A stretch of DNA of 64,000 nt from Channa striata (lineage: Eukaryota; Chordata; Actinopteri; Anabantiformes; Channidae). The notes beneath the pieces were generated by a model that searched no databases, had not been told where the DNA came from, and saw nothing but the letters and a program-made list of their open reading frames with translations. How positions within the stretch are numbered: position 1 is the stretch's first letter; the number at the start of each line of letters is the position of its first letter. The stretch covers positions 26,772,306-26,836,305 of the forward strand of contig CM065168.1 in NCBI GenBank assembly GCA_033026295.1, written 5' to 3'. The position numbers and the translations under genes are program-made. Below are positions 38,408 through 49,360 of this stretch, piece by piece.

Positions 38408-38572
38408 TCCATCCAACCATCATCTGTAACTGCTCATCCTGTGTCACAGGGCGAGAAGTGGGTTACACTCACATTCACAACTGCAGCAATTTCCTGCAGC
38501 TGGCCAGCGAATTAAACCAACAAACTACTGTGAGGCAGTAGTTCCAACTACTCCACCACTGTGGTGTCCAAT
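38408..38572 (-). mobile_element. Inverted, internally deleted copy of the same SINE family
   Basis: Read on the + strand it starts with the inverted tail (ATCCATCCAACCATCATC, CTGCTCATCCTGTG), then CAGGGCGAGAAGTGGG and CACATTCACAACTGCAGC, and ends with the inverted tRNA-like head (GAGGCAGTAGTTCC, CTCCACCACTGTGG). Most of the middle of the roughly 340-bp element is missing. The orientation is opposite to the copy at 29.8 kb. Confidence 0.6.
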
Positions 38573-40339
38573 AAATACATGTATATATTTACAATATTTA
38601 AATATGCTGCATTTCAATATAACTAATGACAGGAAAGCAGATACATTTTTTAGAGGCATTTGCTTGTTCAAGAAAAGTAATCTGATGATCACAAATGAAA
38701 CACAAGATACATATCAGGACATTATCACATTATTCTACGGGCCATCATTAGTTCTTTTCAGCCCATAAAATGATATTTCTACTTCAGTTAAGGAAAATAT
38801 TTGGTTTACCATAAAAAAGGAAGTAAAAGAAAAGGAAAAGCACAAATATCTACTGTCAATTAAAGTGGGCTAACAAACTTCTAGCTTTAATATGAAAGTC
38901 AAGTGGCCTTCCTCTGTCTTTAAACCACCTCAACAAAGGTCAATCCAACCAAAGTCATATTTATTACTATTTCTAGATGTCAGCTCATAATCAGACCCTA
39001 TAGGACACATAAGCTCACCTACGCAACCATAATTATGGCCTGACAACAACCACTAACTCACAGTTGAAGTGTGTAAACAGATCCAACAGTATCTTTTGTT
39101 GGCAGTAAATAATATCTGTAAATCTTAATCAAGACAAAAAAAAAGCCTCCAATGTATAAACTTCACCACTGAATATAGAGATAAGAGAAAAATAATTAAC
39201 CTTAGCATAGTAGGAAAGACTTTGGCAAGTAAACACACATCACAATATCATCTTTGCATTTGTGCATTATAGTGCAGAAACATAGTGAGACACCTCCATC
39301 ACCTCCTCCATAACTCCCTCCTGGGTTGTTGTTAGGTGGAAACCTGCTGCCTTCATGTTTCTGTGCATGTTCTATGAGCGACACAGCATTACTTATTCAT
39401 ATGACCACAGTAAACATGTATGCACTCAATAATTTATACGCAGAAAGGGGGCTGAGTGAGCACTTTCTAGGTGCGATCCATATTTGAAGATTGGGTTAAA
39501 TAAAGACATCTGTCTTTACTCTAAAATGTCAAAGGGGTTTGAAGAATTCAGAAGAATTTTTTTGTAAAAACAAAAACAAAAAAAAAAAGTTAAAATGCTA
39601 AACACCACGTCAACTAAAAGGCCTTTCCACTACCAACAGGAGGCCATTAGATAAATTAAAGCTATTCAAATGCACACCTCAGGTCTTTGGTGTGGTGAAT
39701 GTGGGCAACTTTGGCATTTTAATCCTATCAAATTAAATAATTTTAAAAGCTATAATAACATTGAGACAACAGAGGTGCAGAACAGCAGTTTAGCTAATTA
39801 GAAAGACTGTGTTGCAGAATTGTGCAATATAATCATAAAACCGGAACAATACTGAGCATTTTTAAGAGCATAAAAAACGATGTAGTAGAGCAGACAGAAA
39901 AGCTAAAAGGATCTGCCATTATTGTCAGCATATGGATGGGTTTTTCTTCTTTTTATATTAATTCCACTTAACTATTTATAGTTCTGTGTAAATGTAAACT
40001 GTCTTGCAAAATAACAGCCTAAATGTCCTTTGATAAATACTAGGTACAAGTCAAAGTACAGAAGTACTGGGTCCAATTCTATGGCTCAGTATCAGTGAAA
40101 CAATGATATTGACGCATTATAATTCCTAATGTTTTGTCAAATTTATTACTTTATGCTGCAGCAGGTGAAAATGCTGGTTTAGCACTATCTGTTTTCATAT
40201 ATTTTGAATTTCAATTACTTTACATCCTGCTGGGTACCTAGTAGATTTCACACTGTGATTATACTGTATTTTGTAACTAGAGCTATTAAATACATTTTTT
40301 TTAGCTTTGTGACTGATGGTAGGAAACTTTTAAAATGTT
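38573..40339. other. Intron, no gene recognised
   Basis: AT-rich non-coding sequence with short A runs. No repeat family recognised. Confidence 0.65.
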
Positions 40340-41400
40340 TTAAAATCTTGGAAATGAACTGATACTTCCTTCCACTTTATGCAGAGCTACAGTGCCAGAT
40401 GCAGACATACATTCAAACTCACACCCACAACCTTAGCACACGTTGTTTAAAGCAATTATGACTGAATACACTGCCTGGCCAAAATAAAGTCACACACTAT
40501 AATATTAAATTGGACAAATTTTAGCTTCAATTACAAAAAAAGTTTATGGAATACAACCACTTTTTATTTAATCCAGAGTTACATATTTTTTCCCAAGGTC
40601 TTGAATTGATGATGGGACAGTCGGAGGACTGCTGAAAGTCCTGTCCAGCAAGGTCTGGAATCTGTGATGGCCAATAACAATAATGTCTCAAGCTCGCTGA
40701 ATCACTCTTTCGCAATTTGAGCCCAAGTCATCTTGAAATGTGCCTGTGCCATCAGGGAAGAGAAAAAAATCACTGATAGAAAAATTCAGTTTATACAGGT
40801 AGTCATTTACTAATTGCATCAGTTTGAATTGACTGACTTGTTGCCAGCTGAGACATATTAATCACTGCAGTAATTAGTAAATGGAAGACTCTACCTATTT
40901 GCTTAGTTAGATTCAGGTGGCGACTTTTTCTTGCCAGGTAGTGTAATTAAAACTTGGTCTCATTAGACGACAAAATCTTGATCTCAAGTTCTGAAGTATC
41001 CTCTGAGCATGATGCTTTATATCTAAAAGAAAGCAATGACTTCCTGCATGCTGTTCTCCTAAACAATCCAGACTTGTGCAGACTTTAACTTTGCCTAAAA
41101 CCATTGCCCTGCTGTTTGGTTTGCATAGCTCTCAAGCCTAGCGCCTCTTTAAGTTACTTTACTTACTCTTCTACTTTTTGGAAGAGTCTTGGCCTGCCCA
41201 TGTTACTTCAGATTTTGGAATATGGTCTTCACAGTTGGTACTGTTATCCCCAAATGCGTTGAGATATTTTGTATAACCCTCTGCAGCTTTATTAATGCTT
41301 ACCAGTTTCATTTTGAAGTCTGCGGTTCACCTGATCACACTGTCTTTGCTGCTCTCAGCAAACTGACTGGTTGACTGGTACTTAATATCTACCCACTTGC
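40340..41400 (-). pseudogene. Older Tc1-like transposase remnant, split by the inner element
   Basis: Minus-strand pieces in transposase order: helix-turn-helix-like KAAEGYTKYLNAFGDNST with KMKLVSIN before it (41340-41230), GRPRLFQK-like sequence (about 41195), then ILSSNETKF (40976-40950), which resembles the Tc1 'WSDETKF' region around the second catalytic Asp, here N. After removing 40469-40943 and one TA copy, the frame continues as L-FSHN, matching the family pattern 'ETKFxLFGHN'. Further left, ASGTVALHKVEGS (about 40405-40360) resembles the segment after the Tc1 glycine-rich loop. It has stop codons, frameshifts and a deletion of the loop, so it is not functional. The outer ends were not located. 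Confidence 0.6.
40469..40943 (-). mobile_element. Internally deleted Tc1-like transposon (inner, younger)
   Basis: It is bounded by TA on both sides (40467-40468 and 40944-40945), as expected for Tc1/mariner. Left end CACTGCCTGGCCAAAATAAAG; the right end, inverted, reads CACTACCTGGCAAGAAAAAG. The interior carries inverted transposase-gene remnants, for example TTGAATTGATGATGGGACAG, CACTCTTTCGCAATTTGAGC and CTGTGCCATCAGGGAAG, and the end-proximal TTGCTTAGTTAGATTCAGG. At about 475 bp it is far shorter than a full Tc1 element, and no intact transposase is left, so it is non-autonomous. It sits inside an older Tc1-like copy. Confidence 0.85.
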
Positions 41401-44400
41401 GAATTTGAGGTGTAAGACAAATTTAACATCTGGTGCCACTTATCAAACATTAAGTGCTGACAATCTCTTTTTTAAAGATCACACACCTGATTATTCATAC
41501 TGCTATTTACCTGCCTTTACTAAAAAGAATGCAAACTTTTGCACTGATCAAATAGAATTATTTTACTGTAACTTTGTTTTTATACACTTCTTGACCACTA
41601 TAGGTAATTTTGATGATGAACATTTGTGCTTGCTGAATGTGCATTAAGAATTACGTCATTTAAAAATGTATTATTTGTTGTAATCTTCTTGCCACTTTCA
41701 TTACAATGTGTATAAATGTACATCAATATTGTATGTGTGTCTATGTGTGGACTCCTGCACCTGTTTGCTGTATTGATGTCTGATGGGTACAGGTTCAGTT
41801 CTGTCCCCTCTCCCACTAGACTCTAAAGCTGGCAGCTATAATGCCCTGCTGGACTTATCAATTGCCAAGATGACACATTTAATTAAGGACCCTTACGCAC
41901 TTCATTCAGCTCGACCTTGTGTCTGGTCTCGCTTATGGGCTGCAGGAGTTTGTACAAATTTGTGACACTGTCTGATAAAGTTATTAGGCTTCCACCCTAA
42001 TATTAGCAAACGGGCAGGGATATTATTTGTTAGCCAAAATATAGGCACTACTGCTAGTATGTAATAAAAGAGCATGAATGCTCATGGAAGTCAAAAGAAC
42101 ACAGTATGGAGGCCCATTGATCAAGGATGACTGGAACCTTGGCGGGAACAGTAATATCAAAAAGCACATAGGATTAATGACACACAAAATGAATAAGCTG
42201 TAATTTTACCAGTGGAGGAAGTGGATCTGTGGCTCACTGGGACTGACTGTTAGAAAATCCAGCTATAGGTCACATAAATGAATCCATGGATAGAACGTTT
42301 ACAGTGGAGGCTGTGCCGTCTTAATGTTGTGTGATGATTTTCTTTCTTGGCTGCAGTACTTAAAAAAAAGAACCTTTCCAGATAAAGAAAAGTGATTTGA
42401 TTGTGCGGGATTGTTAACAGTGGATCAAACCCAAAGACAGGGCAGGGAGGGAAAACCTTTCATTTGAAAGTATTTTGGTAAGATTAATCTGCTGTATTGC
42501 TAAGGGACAGACAACTTTGGTGGCACTTGTATGGATTAAGCGATGTTTTCTTTCTGTCTCTCTCCAACTCTGGCTCATTCCTAGGCCTTCTTGTTGCTAT
42601 ATTTTCACTCCCTTGGCCATGATTACAGTGGGAACATTTAAATAATTTAATTTTCTATGCCCAGCTACATAATCATATTCCTTCTTCTCTGCCTTCTCTT
42701 ATTTTTCACTGATGCTTCTGCGCCCCTGGGGCACATTTTCTCTCCTGTCTCTCTCCTTCAGTTTAAAAAGGCCAGGTTGTTAAAGGTACACAACTTTGAT
42801 GTGATGAAGATTATCCTCTTGTCTTCCTCCTCATTTATATTTGCTATTGCAAACTTAATACTCGTCTCTCTTCCACAAACTCTCCTACCCACTTGTCGAT
42901 TTTCGAAGTGGCCATAGTCATTTCTAACCAAAACCACTTTTAACACTGCGAAGACACACCTTCTATTCCTTGGCCTTACTCTCCTAAATCTTACATTGTG
43001 ACTTGAAACAATGAAACAATTTCTGCCTATGATGAAGTATTGCTTTTGCCCCACTCTAACATTAAAAGTAATATTTGGTATATTGTGGGTTAAAAAGCAA
43101 TAATCCATTCAGATAGGTTGCCAAATAATAGCTATGGCTACTTTTAGTGCAATTATACATCTATTCTATTATATAATATATATATAGAGAGAATATAGAA
43201 TATCTATTATATAATAATAGATGTACAACTGAGTGAGCCTGGCTTGTAGATGAATTTAAATTCTAAGCTTCTAAAAATTTAATTAGAAATTAATCAAATT
43301 AATTAAATTCAGATTTCATATCTACATTTTAGAACGGGAATATGGCATTTAACATAAATATGTAAGGTGAATATTAATAGTTTCCATTGTAAATATCCAA
43401 ACTATTAATAATACAGCACTATAGGACTATAGTGCACTATAGGTAATTTGCACAACCAAGTTTAACTAATTGGAACAAAAAAGTGAAAAATAATGGAGAT
43501 TAAACAATTACACAAAGGGATACATACATTTGCACACACTAGGATAGAGTATGGATTGGGCATCGAATGTTTGTCTGAAACCAACATCTAAGCCTTAATA
43601 TATGGTGGCCAAACCCAACCTGAATCACACAATTATATTTAAATCCTAAATGAGACTTCCAAACTCAACAAGCCAGATGCAGTTGAGTTTCTATGGCTTT
43701 CTTTCTAGTGTGTGTCCCTCATGCACCCTCTTCTATACCAGCTCCAACAGAAGTTCAGAAATATCACCAGCTGCACATAGACATGTTTGGATAGCTGTGT
43801 ACACATATATTTAGTGTGCAAAACCAACAGACTACTTTTACATGGGAATATTCGCTTAACCGAGTGCGAGGACATTGGGCACTACGTCACAGCAAGTGCA
43901 TAACATTTCTCATGCTCTTAGTCGGCACATTTAGATTCGTTGTATCTTCATAGCACAGTCAGTCTGAAGGAAACGGAACGTTAAACTTGTATTCCATTCA
44001 TTTCCCCTTCAGGATTTGTCCTTTTTAGATCACATCACTCTTGAATTGTACATAGTCTCCAAAGATCGTGAAGCAGTTGCAGGATAAGAAAGAAGAAAAT
44101 AGCTCGGAGTAAACAGAGAGGGATGGAAACACACAAATAGATGGAAAATATAGCAATCAGATTGTGTGCTGGCTCCCTGCTTTTGTTTTGGCACAGCATC
44201 TAAAGGCTTATGGCCAATTAGCAATAACTAGTGGGCAGGTGAAGGTCTATCAGTCTGCAATCTCTCGCACTGAAGTAATTCCTTCTTTTTTACTCCAGTA
44301 ACCACCTACTCCTCAGTTCATTCTTCTGAGGGCCCGGCCCCTCTGAGGGAGCCTGCAAAAAGCCAGATGGCAGTCACAGTTGTGTCAGTGTCTGTGTTGG

Positions 44401-44641
44401 TATGTTAACGTGTGTTCGCTTCTTCCCAGACAACCAGCCACCAGCCGACCAGAGCTGCAGGGCTTCAGTTGAGCTATTGGCACTGATTAAGACATGCTGG
44501 CACATGCCAGACGTTTTGCAGTATAAAATACAGACACACAGAGACTTTTAACACTTTAACACTATTTTAATACTGTACTGCATTGATGCTAAAACTTTTC
44601 CAGTGAAGAAATATGGGACACTTCTTTCTTGCATTTGTTTA
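41401..44641. other. Intron, no gene recognised
   Basis: May hold the 5' end of the older Tc1 copy at its start, which I could not define. It includes the AT-rich hairpin at 43156-43225. The 116-codon minus frame at 43108-42758 resembles no family I know. Confidence 0.6.
43156..43225. repeat. AT-rich inverted repeat (hairpin)
   Basis: TACATCTATTCTATTATATAAT (43156-43177) pairs with ATTATATAATAATAGATGTA (43206-43225) across a loop of about 28 bp, with a 2-nt length difference. It may be a small MITE or a cruciform-prone AT repeat; no other copy was noticed. Confidence 0.75.
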
Positions 44642-44850
44642 TGGTAAATGGTCTGCACTTATATAGCGCTTTTCTACCTGTTGGTTCTCAAAGAGCTTCA
44701 CACTGCTTCTTATCTACACATTCACACTCTCAAACACACACACAGTCATACACCGATAGGGGAGTTGCTATGCAGCTGGCCGACGCTCACCGGGAGCAAC
44801 TAACGGGGTTCAGTGTCTTGCTGAAACACTGGACACTTCGACGTGTGACG
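44642..44850 (+). repeat. Short teleost interspersed repeat, copy 2
   Basis: Same orientation and motif order as the copy at 21.2 kb, with the 5' end better kept (GGTAAATGGTCTGCACTTAT, ATAGCGCTTTTCTACCTG). It is about 209 bp with a small insertion (AAACACT) near the 3' end, where the other copy has CAA. Confidence 0.75.
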
Positions 44851-46734
44851 AGTACATAAACACATGTACTGTTTATGTACAGTACATTCTTTCAAAAACA
44901 AATACAAACAAAATACAAAACAAAACAAAAAAGCCCAAGGGCTTTTCCAACATTGGTCCTCTGTAAATCTGTGACAAAGCATTTTTTAGTGCCAATAACA
45001 TGGTTACTCAAATACGTGCCTTTGAGTGGCCTTTATATCAGAACCTAATACAATTATAATTTGTGATTTTAGGATATAAAAACCCGTTCTCTTGCTTCAT
45101 GACTCTTTGGCACCTTGCAGCAAAGAGCAGCACCTGCATTCTCCATTCATTATCCCTGTACAAGGCTCATTTTAATTTCGTTTAATTTGATTTTAGTATC
45201 AGTTACTATAATCTGGAAAAGACTTGAGGCTCAAGCTGTTACATGTGTTGAATACATGAGCAGGACAAGGGAATAAAATTATATCTTTTCCTTCATGATC
45301 GAAAAGCCTCAGTAAAAACCCACAGTTACAGCTATGTCCTTTCTGCAGAATGTGTGATAAATGTTAATCTGTACAGTTTTGAAAAATACAGAAGATATGT
45401 CAGCACTGACTTACACTTTTCAGTTTGCTGATACAACACACACTTCCTGTGAGAATGTCCTACCTTTTACCTACATCATTTTACTCATGGGATCCATGCA
45501 AGTGACATTTATTTGAACATGTGATGTATAGACATTTTACTTTTTTTAATTCTAACCTTTTTTTTTACAACTCTGGGCCTTAAACTTAGTTTAACTATCT
45601 CTTTAGCCTGGTATTTTAGATTTACAAGTGTGCCTCTTTAAAATAGCAGCTAACACTCTGTAATAACTTACATTACCCTCTTTGGCGCTGTACAACCATG
45701 ACCCTGGCTAGATAAACACGGTCCCTTTTTGTCCCTTTGACAGACAGCAACCCAGGCAGCTGGCCATATGAGCAGAAAAACTGCATCAGCACTTCAGTAA
45801 ATTAGTCCTCTTTGCTATATTGCCATGTTTAAACTGTCTCACGCTATTTTGTTTAAATGTCACATTATCTGTGCGGCAGGAGAACACTGGTCTGGTGGAT
45901 GTTCAGCAGAGAAAGGCTTTAAATGTAGACTGAAGGTTTCATTTTTAGGCCGTTTTCCTCAGCCTTTTTTGAAATAAAATGAAAACAATTTGAAACATTG
46001 TTCTTTTCCTATTGTATTACTCTGTCCACACAGTTTTAGTTGCCACCTCTGTTCCTATGCACTGGCACTGTGACCATTAGTGCAACTTTCCCATCAGTCT
46101 AAAGACAATTCTACTCTCCTGCTCCTTTATGCTGCCACACACACTCCATCTTGTTTTACAGGAAATGGGTATCATTATAGTATGACACTATTCTGAATTT
46201 TCCAGCCCATTTCCTCACCTTGCCACTGACATCTCTCAGCGCTTGTATACGATGTTCCCTCCACCATTCATTCTCTGTGTGATATATCACAGCAAGTAAT
46301 CCATTGTGTGAAGAAGATTTGATGGGGAGCATACAAACTGACAGCAAATTTTGAAAAACCTGTGTAATAGATTATTCTGTAGACACATACGAAAAGATTT
46401 AGTTGAACTTGTAGAGACAAAATTTGAGGAATTTGTAAATCCAGTTTACAATAGAAATATTATGCACATTATGATCATGTATTATTTAATTTAGTAAGTC
46501 ATAGGGGTTAAAATATCTTCCTCATATAGCATGGTTTTATTAGTCTAAAGTTAAAGTTGTAGTTTCTCACTTCCTTTAATTTTCCATCTAAAAAATGCAT
46601 TAATGTATCCTGCCTACACATGGCAGCCACTGTGCCCCCAATAATGACTAATTTAAAGCCAGTCAGCCACATTTAAATGAGTAATTCTGTTATTATCTTT
46701 TTAATAATATAGATTATTAGAGACTTTCACTGAC
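44851..46734. other. Intron, no gene recognised
   Basis: No feature seen apart from short A and T runs. Confidence 0.65.
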
Positions 46735-47655
46735 ATGTGGCTTTCTTATCATCCCATGGTAAAACTGAAGTTATTGTGTTTGGACCTAGAAATCTCAGAA
46801 ACATGTTTTCAAACCATATCGTTACTTTAGATGACATAACTCTGGCCCCCAGTAGTACTGCAAGGAATCTCAGAGTCATTTTTGGCCAGGATTTGTCATT
46901 TACCTCACACATAAAACAAATCTCCAGAACAGCCTTGTTCCACCTACGAAACATTGCCAAATTAGGAGCATCCTGTCTCAAAGCGATGCTTAGAGACCAC
47001 TTCGGTCCCAAAATGCAGGCCTACTTTTTGGTTCCCAGAATTTCCAAACATTGAATGGGAGGCAAAGCCTTTAGCTATCAAGCTCCTCTCCTGTGGAACC
47101 AGCTCCCAGTCCAGATTCGGGAAGCAGACACCCTCTCTACTTTTAAGACTAGGCTCAAAACCTTCCTCTTTGATAAGGCTTATAGTTGTTATAGTCATGC
47201 TGCTATAGGCTTAGACTGCTGGGGGCACTGTGCCACTTTCCTCTTTTCTTGATTCTCTCCTCTCACCCCACATCTATAATGTCACCACTGTATGACATTA
47301 ACTCTGTATCTTCTTTGTCCCGTAGTCGTCTTTCTCCCTCTCTGTCTCCCTCTCTCTGTCCCTGTCTTCAGGTGTCCCTGGATTTGGAGCTGTGTGTTCT
47401 CCAGTGTGCAGCTACTGGTCCTACTAACCTGCCCAATGTTTTGTTGTGGCTTTTGTTGCTCTGTTCTCTTCTCTCTCCACTTTCCACTCACCCCAACCGG
47501 TCAAGGCAGATGAACGCCCACCCTGAGCCTGGTTCTGCTGGAGGTTTCTTCCGGTAAAGGGAGTTTTTCCTCTCCACTGTTACCTATAGCTGCTCAAGGA
47601 GGTTTTGTTGGGTTTTCTCTAAATGTCTGAATTGAACTGAATTGAATTGAATTGG
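46735..47655 (+). mobile_element. L2-like LINE, 5'-truncated with an internal deletion
   Basis: The first open segment (46737-47051) holds KTEVIVFGPRNL and DLSFTSHIKQISRTALFHLR, the C-terminal reverse-transcriptase region of fish L2-type LINEs. The second (from 47055) holds KAFSYQAPLLWNQLPVQIRE and STFKTRLKTFLFDKAYS, the usual C-terminus. Between them, roughly a hundred residues usual in the family are missing. The 3' UTR has the typical GGTTCTGCTGGAGGTTTCTT and AAAGGGAGTTTTTCCTCTCC and ends in an (ATTGA)n tail at about 47627-47654. It lacks endonuclease and the main RT domain, so it is dead. Open frames on the opposite strand here are shadows. Confidence 0.9.
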
Positions 47656-49049
47656 TATCAGTCAAATTCAGCTGAACATTTATTATTAAGGTGCATTTAC
47701 CCACCAAGGCATTTTTTGCAGAGCGGGTGAAGACTTCTTTAGGGATTGTAAGACAGATTGACATACATGAGTACATTAACAACAAAAGCGAAGGGATGAG
47801 AGATACTTTCAAAAACAAAAACTATTTTGCTTCTTTTAGTTTTTTCTTGCAAATTTAGTGAAAATTCATTTGAAATATAAAGTAAACGTGGATGGAACCC
47901 ATTGCCTTTAGGATAATACCTACGTTCAATCTTTTCTCTTATGAAGAATATTGAGCATCCACACATTTTATCTTAAGGCTTGTTCCAAAAAAACCTGAAA
48001 AGGCCCAACACAATCCATGTGGTTATCTAAGTCGAGAACTGAGTAAAAACTGAGTTGAAAGAGAGAAAGTTAGGCCCTGTGGACATAGCCAAAGCTACTG
48101 GTCGTCTTTATGTCTCCACCACCCCCGTGTCCATCTTTTACACCTCAGGCAGTGGAAGACCTTTCCTATCTCACTCCCGCAGCCCGTTACATTGTGACTC
48201 TGTGGGAGAGCACCATATCATAGCTCTTATTTATGTTAACTTTATTGCCTGGAAAGTAGTTAAATATCATAAAAATGAATTGCTGCTGTTCCATTCTCAC
48301 ACATCAAATCTGACCAAATCAATATTTATGTAGCCACTAGGATGTGATACAATGAGTGAAGTAGTTGTGTGAAATCAATGTCTTATTTCTTGGTTAGTCT
48401 GACCAGCTTTCATTACTAACTCCATAAATTATTGTTTGTGTCATTTGTGTGTTCATAATATTCATTCAAGCCTCTGTCAGTATCCCTATATGAATGCAGC
48501 AGTGCTTTTGTGTGTAAAGCTTTTAATGTGTGTAATACAGGGCTTGTGTACTGTATCTGCTCTGCAAAACGCTGACAGACAGTTAGGACCCTGCTGTTCA
48601 CACAATCATGTCCAGCATTGTTTTCTGGTCAAGTCAGATCTATGCACCACAGCAGTTCTTTCCACTGTATTCATCATATCAACACAGGATTTAAAGCTCA
48701 ACTGGGGTGGGGGAAGATGGAGGTAATTTTTATTGTATTTATTCATGAAATTACTGTCTAGACTCTAGACTCAAGAATGTGAGTACAATAGCTGAATGCT
48801 AACCAAAACCACTGAATGGGGAATGAAGATATAAGCTACACAAGGACATGTTTAAAATCTGGCATTTATAATGTTGGCTCTAGATAACACTACTGTAATT
48901 ACGTCTGAAGCAAAAACCTTGGTAAAGGATGATGATGCAAAACAGCCGATTGACACAGTAATGTGTCCATTTCTCTTTACTGTTGTAGTAAACATGTTTT
49001 TGCTGTTGCTGTTTTAAGTTTTTAGGTGTCAAAATATCTGTGTTTTGAT
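47656..49049. other. Intron, no gene recognised
   Basis: No feature beyond a 15-nt near-palindrome at 48756-48770. Confidence 0.65.
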
Positions 49050-49360
49050 AGGTACTCAAATTTTCTACATAAGTAAAAGTATCACTCATTTAACAATGTA
49101 AAATAGCATTAGCATCCAACTATACTCAAAGTAGTTTTAACAGTGAACATGTAGATTTTAGTTATTGATGCAAAAAAAAAAAACATCACTATTGCAGTTG
49201 CAAAGTAACTAAAGCTGTCCAACAAATGTTGGGGAGTAAACAGTACAAGATTTCCGTCCAAATTGTAGTTGAGTTAAACAGAAATACTACAACTACCTCA
49301 AAAACTAGTAAAATTCAAGTTAAATGTTGAATGTCAAATTTACTTAGTTTTACCAATGCA
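49050..49360 (+). repeat. Dispersed teleost repeat, copy 2 (plus orientation)
   Basis: The order of motifs (GGTACTCAAATTTTC, ATTAGCATCCAACTATACTC, AGTAACTAAAGCTGTCC, GTTGGGGAGTAAACAGTAC, CTACCTCAAAAACTAG, AAATTTACTTAG) follows the known arrangement of a common fish interspersed repeat with frequent 'agtaaaagta' words. It is the inverse of the block at 9690-9835. Confidence 0.6.

Noticed and set aside
42758..43108. 116-codon minus open frame rich in R and N
   Set aside because: No recognised motif and no splice signals around it; compatible with chance in AT-rich DNA.
46727..47011. 94-codon minus frame opposite the L2-like LINE
   Set aside because: It is the antisense shadow of the LINE reverse-transcriptase fragment.
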